From: Catellatospora sichuanensis
GTDB taxonomy: Bacteria > Actinomycetota > Actinomycetes > Mycobacteriales > Micromonosporaceae
Assembly (NCBI RefSeq): GCF_007483665.1
Contig: NZ_ML660183.1
Span: forward strand, 375,691-439,690
Length of the DNA: 64,000 bases
Direction: 5' to 3'
Part shown: one piece after another, positions 35,912 to 44,898 of the stretch
Layout of the letters: each line of letters opens with the position of its first letter
How positions within the stretch are numbered: the first letter of the stretch is position 1
Made by a program: the position numbers and the translations under genes
Notes under the pieces: model-generated
What the model was told of the DNA's origin: nothing
Databases searched by the model: none
What the model saw: only the letters and a program-made list of their open reading frames with translations

Positions 35912-37102
35912 GTGAATTACGAAGTGCGGCCGATCGGGCCGGAAGATCGGAAACTCGCGTGGGACCTGGGCAGTCTCACCTTCGGGTACCACGAACAGAC
36001 CATGCCCGAGGGCTGGGACCCGAACTCGTCCGGTCGACGCACCCTCGGGGTGTTCGACCCGGCCGGCCGGATGGTGGCCAAGGCCGTCGACCGCGAACAG
36101 GGCCAGTGGTTCGGCGGGCGGGTCGTGCCCACCTGCGGCGTGGCCGGCGTCGCCACCGCGCCGGAGCTGCGCGGACGCGGGCTCGGCCGGCTCATGCTCA
36201 CCCGGCTGCTCGAAGGCGCGCGCGGACGGGGCACGGTGATCAGCACCCTGTTCGACACCACCCCGCTGCCGTACCGGGCGCTGGGCTGGGAAGAGGTCGG
36301 TGCACTCGTCTACTGGACGGTGTCCACCCGGGTGCTCGGCGCGATCCGCCCCGACCCGAAGACCACGCTGCGACCCGCGACCGAGGCCGACATCCCGGCC
36401 GTGTACGAGATCTACCGCCAGGTGGCCCGTGCGGGCACCGGCATGATGGAGCGCTCCGGACCGGCGTTCGGCGCGACCCCGGCTCAACTGCTGGCCGACT
36501 ACCACGGTTTCACCGTCGCCGTCGACGACGCCGGCACCGTCGTGGGTTATGCCGGCTGGGATCGCGGACCCGGCTACGACCCGGGCGGCAAGATCACCGT
36601 CGACGACCTGATCGGCCTGACCCCGGAGGCGACGCGCACGCTGCTGGCGATGTGCGGCGGCTGGGCCAGCGTCGCGCCGACCACGGTGATCCGGCTCGGT
36701 GCGACCGACCCGGCCTGGTCGCTGCTCGCCCGGATCGACGCCAAGGTCGCCTCGACGCAGCCCTGGATGGTGCGCGTCGTCGACGCGCCCGGTGCGATCG
36801 CCGCGCGCGGCTGGCCGCGTCACCTGACCGGCGAGGTCGACCTGGACCTGGTCGACGACGTCTGTCCCTGGCAGCAGGGCCGGTGGCGGCTCACCCTGTC
36901 CGGCGGCGAGGGCCGTCTGGAGCCCGGCGGCGCGGGCACGGTCCGGCTCACCCCGCGCGGCCTGGCCGCCTGGTACGCGGGCGCGGCCACCCCGGAACAG
37001 CTGCGCTGGACCGGCTTCCTGACCGGCGGCGACACCGACACCGACGGGTTCATGCGCACCGCCACCGCGGGCCCGCCGCCCACCCTGCACGACTACTTCT
37101 GA
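35912..37102 (+). CDS. Eis-type GNAT N-acetyltransferase
   Basis: A 396-residue protein with the three-part Eis layout. The N-terminal GNAT domain has VAGVATAPELRGRGLGRLML, the acetyl-CoA P-loop. A second, degenerate GNAT domain (about 145-285) follows, then a C-terminal SCP2-like domain (about 290-396) ending in Phe, whose carboxylate acts in catalysis in known Eis proteins. Eis enzymes acetylate amines on aminoglycosides or peptides. The GTG at 35912 begins just before VRPIGPED. Upstream LacI-type operators may control it, although a sugar link is not expected. Confidence 0.82.
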   Translation: MNYEVRPIGPEDRKLAWDLGSLTFGYHEQTMPEGWDPNSSGRRTLGVFDPAGRMVAKAVDREQGQWFGGRVVPTCGVAGVATAPELRGRGLGRLMLTRLLEGARGRGTVISTLFDTTPLPYRALGWEEVGALVYWTVSTRVLGAIRPDPKTTLRPATEADIPAVYEIYRQVARAGTGMMERSGPAFGATPAQLLADYHGFTVAVDDAGTVVGYAGWDRGPGYDPGGKITVDDLIGLTPEATRTLLAMCGGWASVAPTTVIRLGATDPAWSLLARIDAKVASTQPWMVRVVDAPGAIAARGWPRHLTGEVDLDLVDDVCPWQQGRWRLTLSGGEGRLEPGGAGTVRLTPRGLAAWYAGAATPEQLRWTGFLTGGDTDTDGFMRTATAGPPPTLHDYF

Positions 37103-37197
37103 CCGGCCACGGCCTCCGGTCCGAGGACCGACCCGGTCGATCAGGGCTCCCGCGTCCGAACGCGCGCCTCGCGCGGGCCGCATCGGCCACAGCGTCG

Positions 37198-37243
37198 GGA
37201 AGGGCACCTGCTACATCGCATAGCGATGTGAAGGTGCCCTTCC
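37198..37243. repeat. 46-bp hairpin element, copy C (intact)
   Basis: It begins GGAAGGGCACCTGCTACATC and ends GATGTGAAGGTGCCCTTCC, with the arms around GCATAGC. It ends two bases before the stop of the convergent GH67-like gene and follows the acetyltransferase gene, so it can terminate both. Confidence 0.88.
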
Positions 37244-37245
37244 TT

Positions 37246-40200
37246 TCACGCGGGGCGGGTGCGGCCGATGGAGAGGAGCAGGCCGAAGGCGGTGACGGCG
37301 AGGCCCGCGACGGCGGCGTAGGCAGGCAGGTCGGCGGGGATGCCGAGATAGACGGTGATGCCGAGGATGCGGGACAGGCCCCACGGCAGCAGCGCCATCT
37401 GGTCGTTCCAGACGGTGAGGGCCTGTTCCAGGCCGACGGCGGCGATCAGGCCGCCGATCAGACCCAGCGGGACACCTGCCGCGACCAGGGTGAGGCCGAC
37501 GGCGCGGCGGCGCAGCAGGCCGTACCGGTCGCGCAGGACCACGGCGGTGGCCACGAACAGCCAGCAGAACGCGGCGAACGCGACCGTGACGTAGACCGAG
37601 CGCAGCGTCGGCGAGGTCCAGAAGGCGAACCAGTACTTGCCCGGCCCGCGCCCGGCCAGCGCCGCCAGCAGGAGCACGCTGCGCAGCAGCGCGACGCCGC
37701 CGATGACGGCCCACAGGTGGAACGGGTCACGCCGCCCGACGACCAGGCGGGCCACGGCGGCGAACAGCAGCCACCCGCCCAGCGTCACCAGCAGGTGCGC
37801 CGGGGCGGCGAACCAGGTGTACACGGCACGGCTCGCCACCAGCACGATCGCGGGCACCAGCCAGACCAGCACCCGGTCCAGCCGCGACGGCGGCGACTCC
37901 AGGCGGGCCACCCGCCACGGGCGCACCGCGCCGAGCAGCAGCGCCCGCGCCGCGGCGCCGCCACGGCCGCGACCCCACAGCCCCAGCAGCAGCACGACCA
38001 GGATCAGCGCCAGCAGGCCACGGGCCGCCCAGGCCATCGCCGGGTCGCGGTCGGCCCGCACCGCACCGAGGTCCGCGGCGGTGAAGTTGTACGCGGGCAG
38101 GTCCAGGTTCCCGCCGTAGCGCTGCGCGTGCACGTCGCGTGCGCCGCGGTAGTGGGTCTCGGCCTGCCGCCAGCCGTCGTACGCGGCCTGCGCCCCGGTG
38201 TCGAGCCACTGCGCATGGCGCAGCACCATGGTGCGGTACGCGCCCAGCGTCTCGAACAGGTTCACCTGGTAGTCGAGCGTGCTCGTGAACGACTCGCGCA
38301 GCTGCGGATCGCGCCAGGTCGCCGGGTCGGTCGCGGCGACCAGGTCGCGCATGCGCCGGGCCAGCGCGACGGCTCGCTCGCCCTCGTCGATCGCCTGGTC
38401 GACGCGGCCGCCGGTGACGGCGTAGATGCTGTCCAGTGCCGCCGAGTCGCCGGTGGCGATGTCCCACTCGAAGATCCACATCATCGGCGGCGGCTCCAGG
38501 CCCAGCGCCTTGACCGTCTTGTCCGCGTACGGCCCGAGGTACAGCCCCTTGGTCAGCGCCTCCCGGGACAGCGCCATGGCCTGCCCGATCGCCGCGACCG
38601 TGGCCGGGTCGCCGGAGAACGTGCGGTACGCCCAGTCCGCGGTGAACTGCGCCGGGTCGGCGTCCGGAGCCCAGGCCAACCGCGCGACGGCGTACGTGTT
38701 GAGGTCGTACAGCTGCCAGAAGCCCGCTCGCAGGTAGAGCGACATCGGGCCGGCGCGCAGCGGGCCGCCGTCCTGCGTCCAGTTCCAGACGCCCTCGACC
38801 TTCGGGTTCGCGGCCAGGAACTCGCGCAGCGCCTGCCGGTGCAGCACACCGAGGTCGTTGGGCAGCGAGCCGAAGCCCTCGAACTCCCGCCGCGCCTGGA
38901 ACTCCACGATCCTGCGGTGCTCGCCGGCCAGCAGCGTCGCGTTGAGCGGCAGGTGGCTGTAGAAGTCGCCGAGGGTGTACTTGGTGGACACGATCAGATG
39001 CGGGTCGTCGAACCCGCCCAGCACCTGCCGGTAGGAGTCCGGATTGGTGTGCAGGTCGCCGACCGCGCCGACACCGACGGTCCAGGTCCGGAAGATGACC
39101 TCCCGGTCAGCCCGGCCCGCGGTGTCGAGCAGCGCCCGCAGCATCGCGCGCACCGCGTCGTCGGTGGTGACCGCCAGGCGCGACGAGTAGTCCCAGCCGT
39201 TCTGCGCGTACACCTCGCCGCCCTCGCCGATGCGCACCATCAGCCCGTCCACGAACGGCAGGCTCTCGAACAGCTCGGCCAGGCCCGCCTGGTACACGGC
39301 CCACAGCCGCGGGTCGGCCACGTCGAGGCCGCCGACGGTGCGCTGCAGGTACGCCTCCAGCGGCGGGGATACCGCGAGCATGTCCGTGAGCAGGAAGACC
39401 TTCATGCCCATGTCCTCGGCGTACCGGAAGACCGGGCCGAACGCGGCGACCATCGCCTTGGCCCGGTCGACGTGGGTGTCGCCGGCCGGGTAGACGGCGC
39501 GGCCGTCGCCGACCTTGGCGAACGTGACGTACTCCAGGAAGCCCGGCACGACCACGCCGTTGTAGCCCTGCGCCGCCGAGTGGTCCACGAACTGCCGGAA
39601 CTGCTGGTCGATGCGTGCCACCGCGGCGGGGTCGACCCACGGGGCCTGCGGCAGCAGTGCCTCGCCGACCACGTCGGTGTTGAGGTTGTAGTCGTCGCCC
39701 GCGGCGAACGCGGCGGCGTCCGGCTCGCGCCCGACCGACCCGGCGTCGGTCAGCCGCAGCCCCAGCCGCGGCGTGACGACCCGCCCGTCCTCCCCGGCCG
39801 GAACGACCGCGACGCCGGACCGGATCCGGTCGGCGATCCGGTACAGCCCGTCCGCGGTTCCGGCGACGTCGGTGCCCTCCACGGCCAGTTCGGCGCCGCG
39901 CGCGGTGATCCGGTACGAGTCCGGCGCGGCAGCGAGTGTCGCCAGCACACCCGCGCGCAACGTGGTCGCGCCGGCAGCCGTGGGCGTAGTGGCGGGCGGG
40001 GTCACGGCCGACGCGGGCGACGTGGCACCGGGCCGCGTGGGTGCCGTGACCGGCGCGGGTGCCGTGGTGACCGCCGGGCGGGGCAGGCCGCGGGCGGCGA
40101 GCGCGTCGGCGACCGCGGTCGCGGCCTTGGTCAGGCGCAGATCGGCGGGGACGGCGATGGCGGTGACCGGCGGCGCGGGCGCGATCTCGCGCTGCGGGGC

Positions 40201-40386
40201 GGCGACCGGGTCCTCGCGCGGAATGGCGGCCGGGGTGTGGCTCAGGCCGAGCGCGTCCCCGACGCCCCAGGCCACGCCCGCGCCGAGCAGCAGCAGGACG
40301 ACGGCTGCGGCAAGCAGCGGATATGGCTTACGGGCGCGGGGAACATGAAACACGCTCGCATCGTAGTGCCGTCGGGGCTCCGGCAT
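37246..40386 (-). CDS. Large membrane-embedded GH67-like glycoside hydrolase
   Basis: A 1046-residue protein. One transmembrane helix (about 23-46) is followed by a Pro/Ala-rich stretch. An alpha/beta domain (about 75-200, ending DSYRITARGAELAVEGTD and GTADGLYRIADRI) resembles the N-terminal domain of GH67/GH20-type enzymes. A TIM-barrel-like region (about 205-620) has RIGEGGEVYAQNGWDY, STKYTLGDFYSHLP, EGFGSLPNDLG and VEGVWNWTQDGG, recalling GH67 alpha-glucuronidases. A helical part follows, then about seven transmembrane helices from about 795 to the C-terminus. Known GH67 enzymes lack such a membrane domain. The substrate is unknown and the family match is moderate. The ATG at 40386 faces a MerR gene. 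Confidence 0.65.
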   Translation of the reverse strand: MPEPRRHYDASVFHVPRARKPYPLLAAAVVLLLLGAGVAWGVGDALGLSHTPAAIPREDPVAAPQREIAPAPPVTAIAVPADLRLTKAATAVADALAARGLPRPAVTTAPAPVTAPTRPGATSPASAVTPPATTPTAAGATTLRAGVLATLAAAPDSYRITARGAELAVEGTDVAGTADGLYRIADRIRSGVAVVPAGEDGRVVTPRLGLRLTDAGSVGREPDAAAFAAGDDYNLNTDVVGEALLPQAPWVDPAAVARIDQQFRQFVDHSAAQGYNGVVVPGFLEYVTFAKVGDGRAVYPAGDTHVDRAKAMVAAFGPVFRYAEDMGMKVFLLTDMLAVSPPLEAYLQRTVGGLDVADPRLWAVYQAGLAELFESLPFVDGLMVRIGEGGEVYAQNGWDYSSRLAVTTDDAVRAMLRALLDTAGRADREVIFRTWTVGVGAVGDLHTNPDSYRQVLGGFDDPHLIVSTKYTLGDFYSHLPLNATLLAGEHRRIVEFQARREFEGFGSLPNDLGVLHRQALREFLAANPKVEGVWNWTQDGGPLRAGPMSLYLRAGFWQLYDLNTYAVARLAWAPDADPAQFTADWAYRTFSGDPATVAAIGQAMALSREALTKGLYLGPYADKTVKALGLEPPPMMWIFEWDIATGDSAALDSIYAVTGGRVDQAIDEGERAVALARRMRDLVAATDPATWRDPQLRESFTSTLDYQVNLFETLGAYRTMVLRHAQWLDTGAQAAYDGWRQAETHYRGARDVHAQRYGGNLDLPAYNFTAADLGAVRADRDPAMAWAARGLLALILVVLLLGLWGRGRGGAAARALLLGAVRPWRVARLESPPSRLDRVLVWLVPAIVLVASRAVYTWFAAPAHLLVTLGGWLLFAAVARLVVGRRDPFHLWAVIGGVALLRSVLLLAALAGRGPGKYWFAFWTSPTLRSVYVTVAFAAFCWLFVATAVVLRDRYGLLRRRAVGLTLVAAGVPLGLIGGLIAAVGLEQALTVWNDQMALLPWGLSRILGITVYLGIPADLPAYAAVAGLAVTAFGLLLSIGRTRPA

Positions 40387-40452
40387 TGATCACGATTTCC
40401 CAACGGAAACAGCCACGGCACGCTTCGTCACCGAAAGTATCACCGAGCCAAC

Positions 40453-40485
40453 TTGACCTTGACGTAACGTCAACGTCTCTAATAG
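40453..40485 (+). promoter_or_regulatory. MerR-type promoter with operator in a 19-bp spacer
   Basis: TTGACC (40453-40458) and TCTAAT (40478-40483) are 19 bases apart, the overlong spacing typical of MerR control. The spacer holds the perfect palindrome TTGACGTAACGTCAA (40459-40473). Transcription would start at or next to the ATG at 40491, giving a leaderless mRNA. Confidence 0.8.
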
Positions 40486-40490
40486 GTGCC

Positions 40491-41243
40491 ATGCGTATCG
40501 GCGAACTGGCTGCGCTGGTCGGGGTGACCACCCGTACCGTGCGCCACTACCACCACCTCGGGCTGCTGCCCGAGCCCGAGCGGACCCCCGGCGGCTACCG
40601 CGAGTACCGGGTGCGCGATGCGGTGCTGCTCGCCCGGGTCCGCCGCCTCGCCGAGCTGGGCCTGTCCCTCGACGAGATCCGCGACGTGCTCGCCGACGAC
40701 GAGGGCCGCGAGCTGCGCGAGGTGCTCACCGAGCTGGACGCCGACCTGGCCCGCCAGCAGGACGCCATCCTCGCCCGCCGGGCCCGGCTGGCAACGCTGC
40801 TGGCCGACGCCGACCTCAACCCCGACACCACTGTCGCCCCCGATTTCGGGGACCTGCTGCACGACCTGCATCCGGCCGGCTCCGCGTTCGCCGCGCTCGA
40901 CCGCGACATGCTGTCGCTGATCGACACCGGCGCCGACCCGGCCGCCCGGGAACAGCTCATGGCGATGTTCCGGCCGCTCACCGACCCGGACGCACGGGCC
41001 AGGGGCCACGCCCTCACCGCACGGATGGACGCGATCGCCGGCGCGGACCCGGCCGATTCGCGGGTCTCCGCGCTCGCGGTCGACCTCGCGGCCCACCTGC
41101 CCGCTGAGATGGCCGCCGCGATGGTGGCGAGCCTCGACGAGGCGGAGACCGGCCGCTGGCTGGACCTGATGACCTCCGAACTCACCCCCGCCCAGGCCGA
41201 GGTGCTGCGCCTGATGGTGACGACACTGAAGGAGCGCGCATGA
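40491..41243 (+). CDS. MerR family transcriptional regulator
   Basis: A 250-residue activator. The N-terminal domain has MRIGELAALVGVTTRTVRHY, the wing GLLPEPERTPGGYREY, and the dimer helix beginning near residue 80 with many Arg and Asp residues. The C-terminal 150 residues are a helical effector domain without metal-binding cysteines. A MerR-type promoter directly upstream points to autoregulation. The stop overlaps the next gene by four bases, so the membrane protein downstream is the likely effector gene. Confidence 0.88.
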   Translation: MRIGELAALVGVTTRTVRHYHHLGLLPEPERTPGGYREYRVRDAVLLARVRRLAELGLSLDEIRDVLADDEGRELREVLTELDADLARQQDAILARRARLATLLADADLNPDTTVAPDFGDLLHDLHPAGSAFAALDRDMLSLIDTGADPAAREQLMAMFRPLTDPDARARGHALTARMDAIAGADPADSRVSALAVDLAAHLPAEMAAAMVASLDEAETGRWLDLMTSELTPAQAEVLRLMVTTLKERA

Positions 41244-42109
41244 TGCTGAAGATCGCCAGGGCGGCCCTGTTCGCCATGGTGCCGGCGGAGGTGGTACTCG
41301 CCGTTCTGCTGGTGTCCGGGGTCGCGCTACCGCGCCCGGTCCTCACCGTCGCCGAGCTGGTCGTGCTGGCGGTGCTGCTGCTGGAGGTCCTGGTGCTGTG
41401 GCAGCGCTACCGCGCCCTGCGCCAGGACGGCGCAGGGCGTACGGCGGCCCTGCGCGGCGCGTACGAGCAGATCGTGCCCGAAAAGGTGCGGCGGATCATG
41501 GGCTTCGACGTCAAGGGCATGGTCAGCCTGGTGCTCTGGGTCGGCCGTCGCCGGCACGGGGTGCCGCCTGGCGCCGTGGCACTGTCGTACCACCGCGAGC
41601 AGACGGTGCTCATGTTCGGGTTCCTGTCCGCCTGCGTGATCGAGCTCGTCGGCGTGGAGATCCTGCTGCGCTCGCTGGACGCTCCGGTCGGGCTGCGCGC
41701 GGTGGTGCTCGCGCTCGACGCATACGGCATCCTGATCGCGCTGGCCGTCATCGCCAGCTACGTCACCCGCCCGCACGTCGTCACCGCCGACGAGCTGCGC
41801 GTGCGCTACGGCGCGTTCTTCGACCTGCGCATCCCCCGCCGCCTCGTCACCGGCGTGCAGCACAAGCGCAACTACAACGAGACTGGCATGATCAAGATGG
41901 TCGGCGAGTGCATGGCCCTGGCCGCGAACAACCAGACCAACGTGATCATCGAGCTCGCCGAGCCCGTCGTCGCGGTACGCCCGCTGGGGCGGCGCGAGCA
42001 TGTCCGCGTGCTGCGGTTCTTCGCCGACGACCCGTCGGCCGCCGTCGAGGCGCTGCGGCCGACCCGGGACTCGGCCGCCATCGGCCAGGCCGGTCGGGCC
42101 TCCGTCTGA
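41240..42109 (+). CDS. Membrane protein coupled to a MerR regulator
   Basis: A 289-residue protein with four transmembrane helices: two at the N-terminus (about 5-55) and two in the middle (about 125-175). The C-terminal 100 residues are soluble, with strands such as ELRVRYGAFFDLRIPRRLV resembling a PH-like region. I recognise no family. Its ATG overlaps the MerR stop (ATGA). Induction by the ligand of MerR is expected. It is convergent with the hydrolase gene. Confidence 0.7.
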   Translation: MMLKIARAALFAMVPAEVVLAVLLVSGVALPRPVLTVAELVVLAVLLLEVLVLWQRYRALRQDGAGRTAALRGAYEQIVPEKVRRIMGFDVKGMVSLVLWVGRRRHGVPPGAVALSYHREQTVLMFGFLSACVIELVGVEILLRSLDAPVGLRAVVLALDAYGILIALAVIASYVTRPHVVTADELRVRYGAFFDLRIPRRLVTGVQHKRNYNETGMIKMVGECMALAANNQTNVIIELAEPVVAVRPLGRREHVRVLRFFADDPSAAVEALRPTRDSAAIGQAGRASV

Positions 42110-42149
42110 GGACAGCGACGCGGGTCGGCGGCTTCGTGAAGCTCGTCGC

Positions 42150-43013
42150 CTATGCGGCCCCGGTGAGGCGCTCGGCGATGAGCGCCGCAGGGCGGTCGGT
42201 CATCAGGATCGTGTAGTGGTTCGTGTCGGAGACCAGCTCCGCACGCAATTGCGGGGCCCGTGCCGCCCAGTGCTCCACCACCGGCTGCGGGAGCATGCCG
42301 GGCTCCTGCCCGAACATGCCGCGCGGCGCGTACAGCAGCGTCGCGGGCAGGGCCAGTTTCACCAGGTCGTCGCCGAACGCGGAGCCGTTGACCAGCAGGT
42401 CGCGGCCGTCCGCGTAGACGGCCTCGGAACCGGTGCGGGAGCGGATCGCCCCGGGCTCGCCGGTCGCGTCGTAGCGCACGTACTCGGCCATGTCGTCGTT
42501 CCACTCCCCGGCCAGCGCCGGGTGCGCCTGGAAGAAGGCCAGGTAGGCGTCCACCGACGGGTAGGTCTCCCGCAGCCGGGCGACGGCGGGGCCGATGGTC
42601 AGCTCCAGCAGCTGGTCCGCGTCGAACTGCGCCGGCACCGGCAGCGGCAGGCCGCCGTCGACCAGCACCAGCCGGCTGAACAGCTCAGGCCGCTGCACGG
42701 CGGCACGCAGCGCGGCGTACGCCCCCATCGACTGCCCGGTCAGCGCGACCGGCGCGCCCAGCTGCTCGGCGACCGCGGCGAGGTCGGCGGCGTGCGCGTC
42801 CATGCCGTACGGGCCGGGCAGCCCGGCGCTGCCGCCGCGGCCGCGCAGGTCCACCGCGACCAGGCTCCAGTCCTCGGGGAGCTGCCTGGCCACGGCCCGG
42901 AACGACATGGCCGAGGCGGTGATGCCGTGCGCGGCGAGCGCTGTCTTCGCGCCGTCGCCGAAGCGCAGCGCGTGCAGCGAACCGCCGGGAACCGAAAACT
43001 CGATCGAGCGCAT
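42150..43013 (-). CDS. Alpha/beta hydrolase
   Basis: A 287-residue hydrolase. The oxyanion region is AAHGITASAMSFRAV, the nucleophile elbow is TGQSMGAYAA (Ser near residue 95), and the catalytic His is in SDTNHYTILMTDRP near the end. The VAVDLRGRGGS strand is typical of esterases and C-C hydrolases. It lies three bases downstream of a TetR gene, forming an operon, and diverges with it from a secreted esterase, suggesting a shared ester-derived substrate. Confidence 0.85.
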   Translation of the reverse strand: MRSIEFSVPGGSLHALRFGDGAKTALAAHGITASAMSFRAVARQLPEDWSLVAVDLRGRGGSAGLPGPYGMDAHAADLAAVAEQLGAPVALTGQSMGAYAALRAAVQRPELFSRLVLVDGGLPLPVPAQFDADQLLELTIGPAVARLRETYPSVDAYLAFFQAHPALAGEWNDDMAEYVRYDATGEPGAIRSRTGSEAVYADGRDLLVNGSAFGDDLVKLALPATLLYAPRGMFGQEPGMLPQPVVEHWAARAPQLRAELVSDTNHYTILMTDRPAALIAERLTGAA

Positions 43014-43016
43014 GGG

Positions 43017-43694
43017 TCAGCCTTCCTTCACGGGGGTGGCGGTTTCGTTCACGCGGGCTGCTCCCGCGATCTGGAGGGCGTAGCGGGCGTACGTGTCGGC
43101 GACCTGGTCGCGGGTGTACGGCTGGTCGGGGCCGAACCAGTGCGCCACCTGCATGCCCATCGAGCCGATCGCGGTCGCGGCCAGCAGCGGGTCGGCGACG
43201 CGGAACACGCCCTGCTCGACGCCGAGCCGCAGCACGCGCAGACCGAGCTCGCGGGACTGCTCGCGAAGCGCCAGGGCGGGTGCGGCGCGGTCCGGGGACA
43301 GCGCGTGCAACTCGGCGTTGGCGACCAGGGCCAGCAGCGGGAAGTCGGCGTGCGCGCCGACCTGCGCCCGCACCAGCGCGGCGAGCTGCGCGGACGGCCC
43401 GGGTGGGGCTTCCACGAGCGCCTGCTGCAGGCGGCGGTGCAGTTCGGTGTGCCCGAGCAGGACCAGTTCGGCGAGCACGTGCTCCTTGGCCGGGAAGTGC
43501 GCGTACAGCGTGGCCGAGTTGATCCCCGCCGCCCCGGCCAGGTCGCGGATGGACGTGCCGTGGAAGCCGTACTCGGCGAACAGCCGCAGCGCCGACAGCA
43601 GAATACGGCCGCGGGTGCCGGGCGGGGTGACCCCCTCGGGCAGCTCGACGGCGACGGCGCTCAGCCGCCGCGGCTCCCACCGGGGCGTCGTCAC
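43017..43694 (-). CDS. TetR family transcriptional regulator
   Basis: A 225-residue repressor. A proline-containing N-terminal tail of about 25 residues precedes the helix-turn-helix (RDLAGAAGINSATLYAHFPAKEHVL). The C-terminal ligand domain is typical in length. The GTG at 43694 follows a GAGGGAG site and is preferred over a farther upstream ATG. The intergenic region toward the secreted esterase gene carries two copies of CGATTGGTTG, likely its operator. The inducer may be a product of the adjacent hydrolases. Confidence 0.85.
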   Translation of the reverse strand: MTTPRWEPRRLSAVAVELPEGVTPPGTRGRILLSALRLFAEYGFHGTSIRDLAGAAGINSATLYAHFPAKEHVLAELVLLGHTELHRRLQQALVEAPPGPSAQLAALVRAQVGAHADFPLLALVANAELHALSPDRAAPALALREQSRELGLRVLRLGVEQGVFRVADPLLAATAIGSMGMQVAHWFGPDQPYTRDQVADTYARYALQIAGAARVNETATPVKEG

Positions 43695-43717
43695 ATGCTC
43701 TCCCTCTACCGATCGAA

Positions 43718-43790
43718 CGATTGGTTGACACCGTAACCGACCGAGCGCATAGTCGCTAGCAATCCTGTCACCCAATCAATCGATTGGTTG
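43718..43790. promoter_or_regulatory. Duplicated TetR half-site motif in a divergent promoter region
   Basis: CGATTGGTTG occurs at 43718-43727 and 43781-43790. The second copy is within the quasi-palindrome CCAATCAATCGATTGGTTGG. The 63-bp spacing is six helical turns. One copy sits near each divergent gene. Confidence 0.55.
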
Positions 43791-43818
43791 GCAACCGGAA
43801 CCGAGAGGAGAGCGTGCC

Positions 43819-44793
43819 ATGTCTGTCCCGTCCCCGGACCGCACCGCCGTTCCACCGCTCCGCCGCATCGCCGCCGTCGCCGCCACCGCACTCGCCCTGC
43901 TCCTGGCGCAGTTGGCGGTGCCCGCCCCGGCACAGGCTGCGGGCGGGTTCTTCCACGGCGTCTACGCCAGCGTGTACGGCACCCGCGACTACCACGGCTA
44001 CGTGCCGTCGTCGTACCGTCCCGGCACGCCCATGCCCCTGCTCGTCGCCCTGCACGGCTGCACCGAGAACGACGTCGGCTTCGACCTGCTCTCCGGCTGG
44101 AGCGCCGAGGCCGAGGCACGCGGCTTCATCGTGGTCCTCCCCGACCAGAGCAACGTGGTCAACCCCGCCACCTGCTGGAACTGGTTCCTGGAGACCAACC
44201 AGCACCGCGGCTGGGGCGAACCCGCCATCATCGCGGGCATCACCAACCGGATGCGCTCGCAGTACACCGTCGACGCCAGGCGGATCCACGCCACCGGCGT
44301 CTCCGCGGGCGGCGTCATGGCCAACATCATGGCGGTGACCTATCCGGACCTGTTCGCGTCCGTCTCCGTGATGGCCGGCTGCGAATACGACTGCGACGTG
44401 CTGCAGCTGCAATCGGCACGGGAGTCCGGGCGCAAGGCGCTGCAGGAGATGGGCAGCCGGGCCCGCCCCGTACCCGCGATCATCTTCCAGGGCACCGCCG
44501 ACCTCGTCGTCCCGCCGTCCACGGCGTACCGCATCGCCGAGCAGTGGACCACCGTGGCCGGCACCGACCCGGTCGCCGACACCGTGGTGCCCGGCCAGGT
44601 CCCCGGCGGCCGCACCTTCACCCACCTGACCTACCGCACCGCGTCCGGGCAGCCCCTCGTCGAGCAGTACATGATCGACGGCGCTGGCCACGCCTACCCC
44701 GGCGGCTGCTCCTGCAGCCTCTACGGCGACACCACCGGCCCCGACGCCACCGCCCTCACCTGGGACTTCTTCCTAGCCCACCCCAAACCCTGA
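43819..44793 (+). CDS. Secreted PHB depolymerase-family esterase
   Basis: A 324-residue exported esterase. The signal peptide ends APAQA (about residue 40). The catalytic domain has the oxyanion motif LVALHGCTEN, the nucleophile elbow TGVSAGGVMA, an Asp in GTADLVVPP, and the closing GAGHAYPGG with the catalytic His. This group includes polyhydroxyalkanoate depolymerases and feruloyl or acetylxylan esterases; the substrate is not fixed by sequence. A GAGAGGAG ribosome site precedes the ATG. It diverges from the TetR/hydrolase operon. Confidence 0.88.
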   Translation: MSVPSPDRTAVPPLRRIAAVAATALALLLAQLAVPAPAQAAGGFFHGVYASVYGTRDYHGYVPSSYRPGTPMPLLVALHGCTENDVGFDLLSGWSAEAEARGFIVVLPDQSNVVNPATCWNWFLETNQHRGWGEPAIIAGITNRMRSQYTVDARRIHATGVSAGGVMANIMAVTYPDLFASVSVMAGCEYDCDVLQLQSARESGRKALQEMGSRARPVPAIIFQGTADLVVPPSTAYRIAEQWTTVAGTDPVADTVVPGQVPGGRTFTHLTYRTASGQPLVEQYMIDGAGHAYPGGCSCSLYGDTTGPDATALTWDFFLAHPKP

Positions 44794-44802
44794 CCGAGCA
44801 AA

Positions 44803-44848
44803 GGAAGGGCACCTTCTTAACGCTATGCGTTGTGGAAGGTGCCCTTCC
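44803..44848. repeat. 46-bp hairpin element, copy D (intact)
   Basis: GGAAGGGCACCTTCTTAACG pairs with GCGTTGTGGAAGGTGCCCTTCC around CTAT. It starts nine bases after the esterase stop and precedes the FMN reductase gene on the same strand, where it likely acts as a terminator. Confidence 0.88.
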
Positions 44849-44898
44849 AAACTCCTGTTTCGCGTAATGCCAGGTGGGTGGTGGGGCAGGGTGGGGTG

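Noticed and set aside
35959..40389. A 1476-codon open frame on the plus strand
   Set aside because: It lies over the acetyltransferase gene and antisense to the GH67-like gene. Its product is Arg/Gly/Gln-rich with no fold, as expected of shadow frames in GC-rich DNA.
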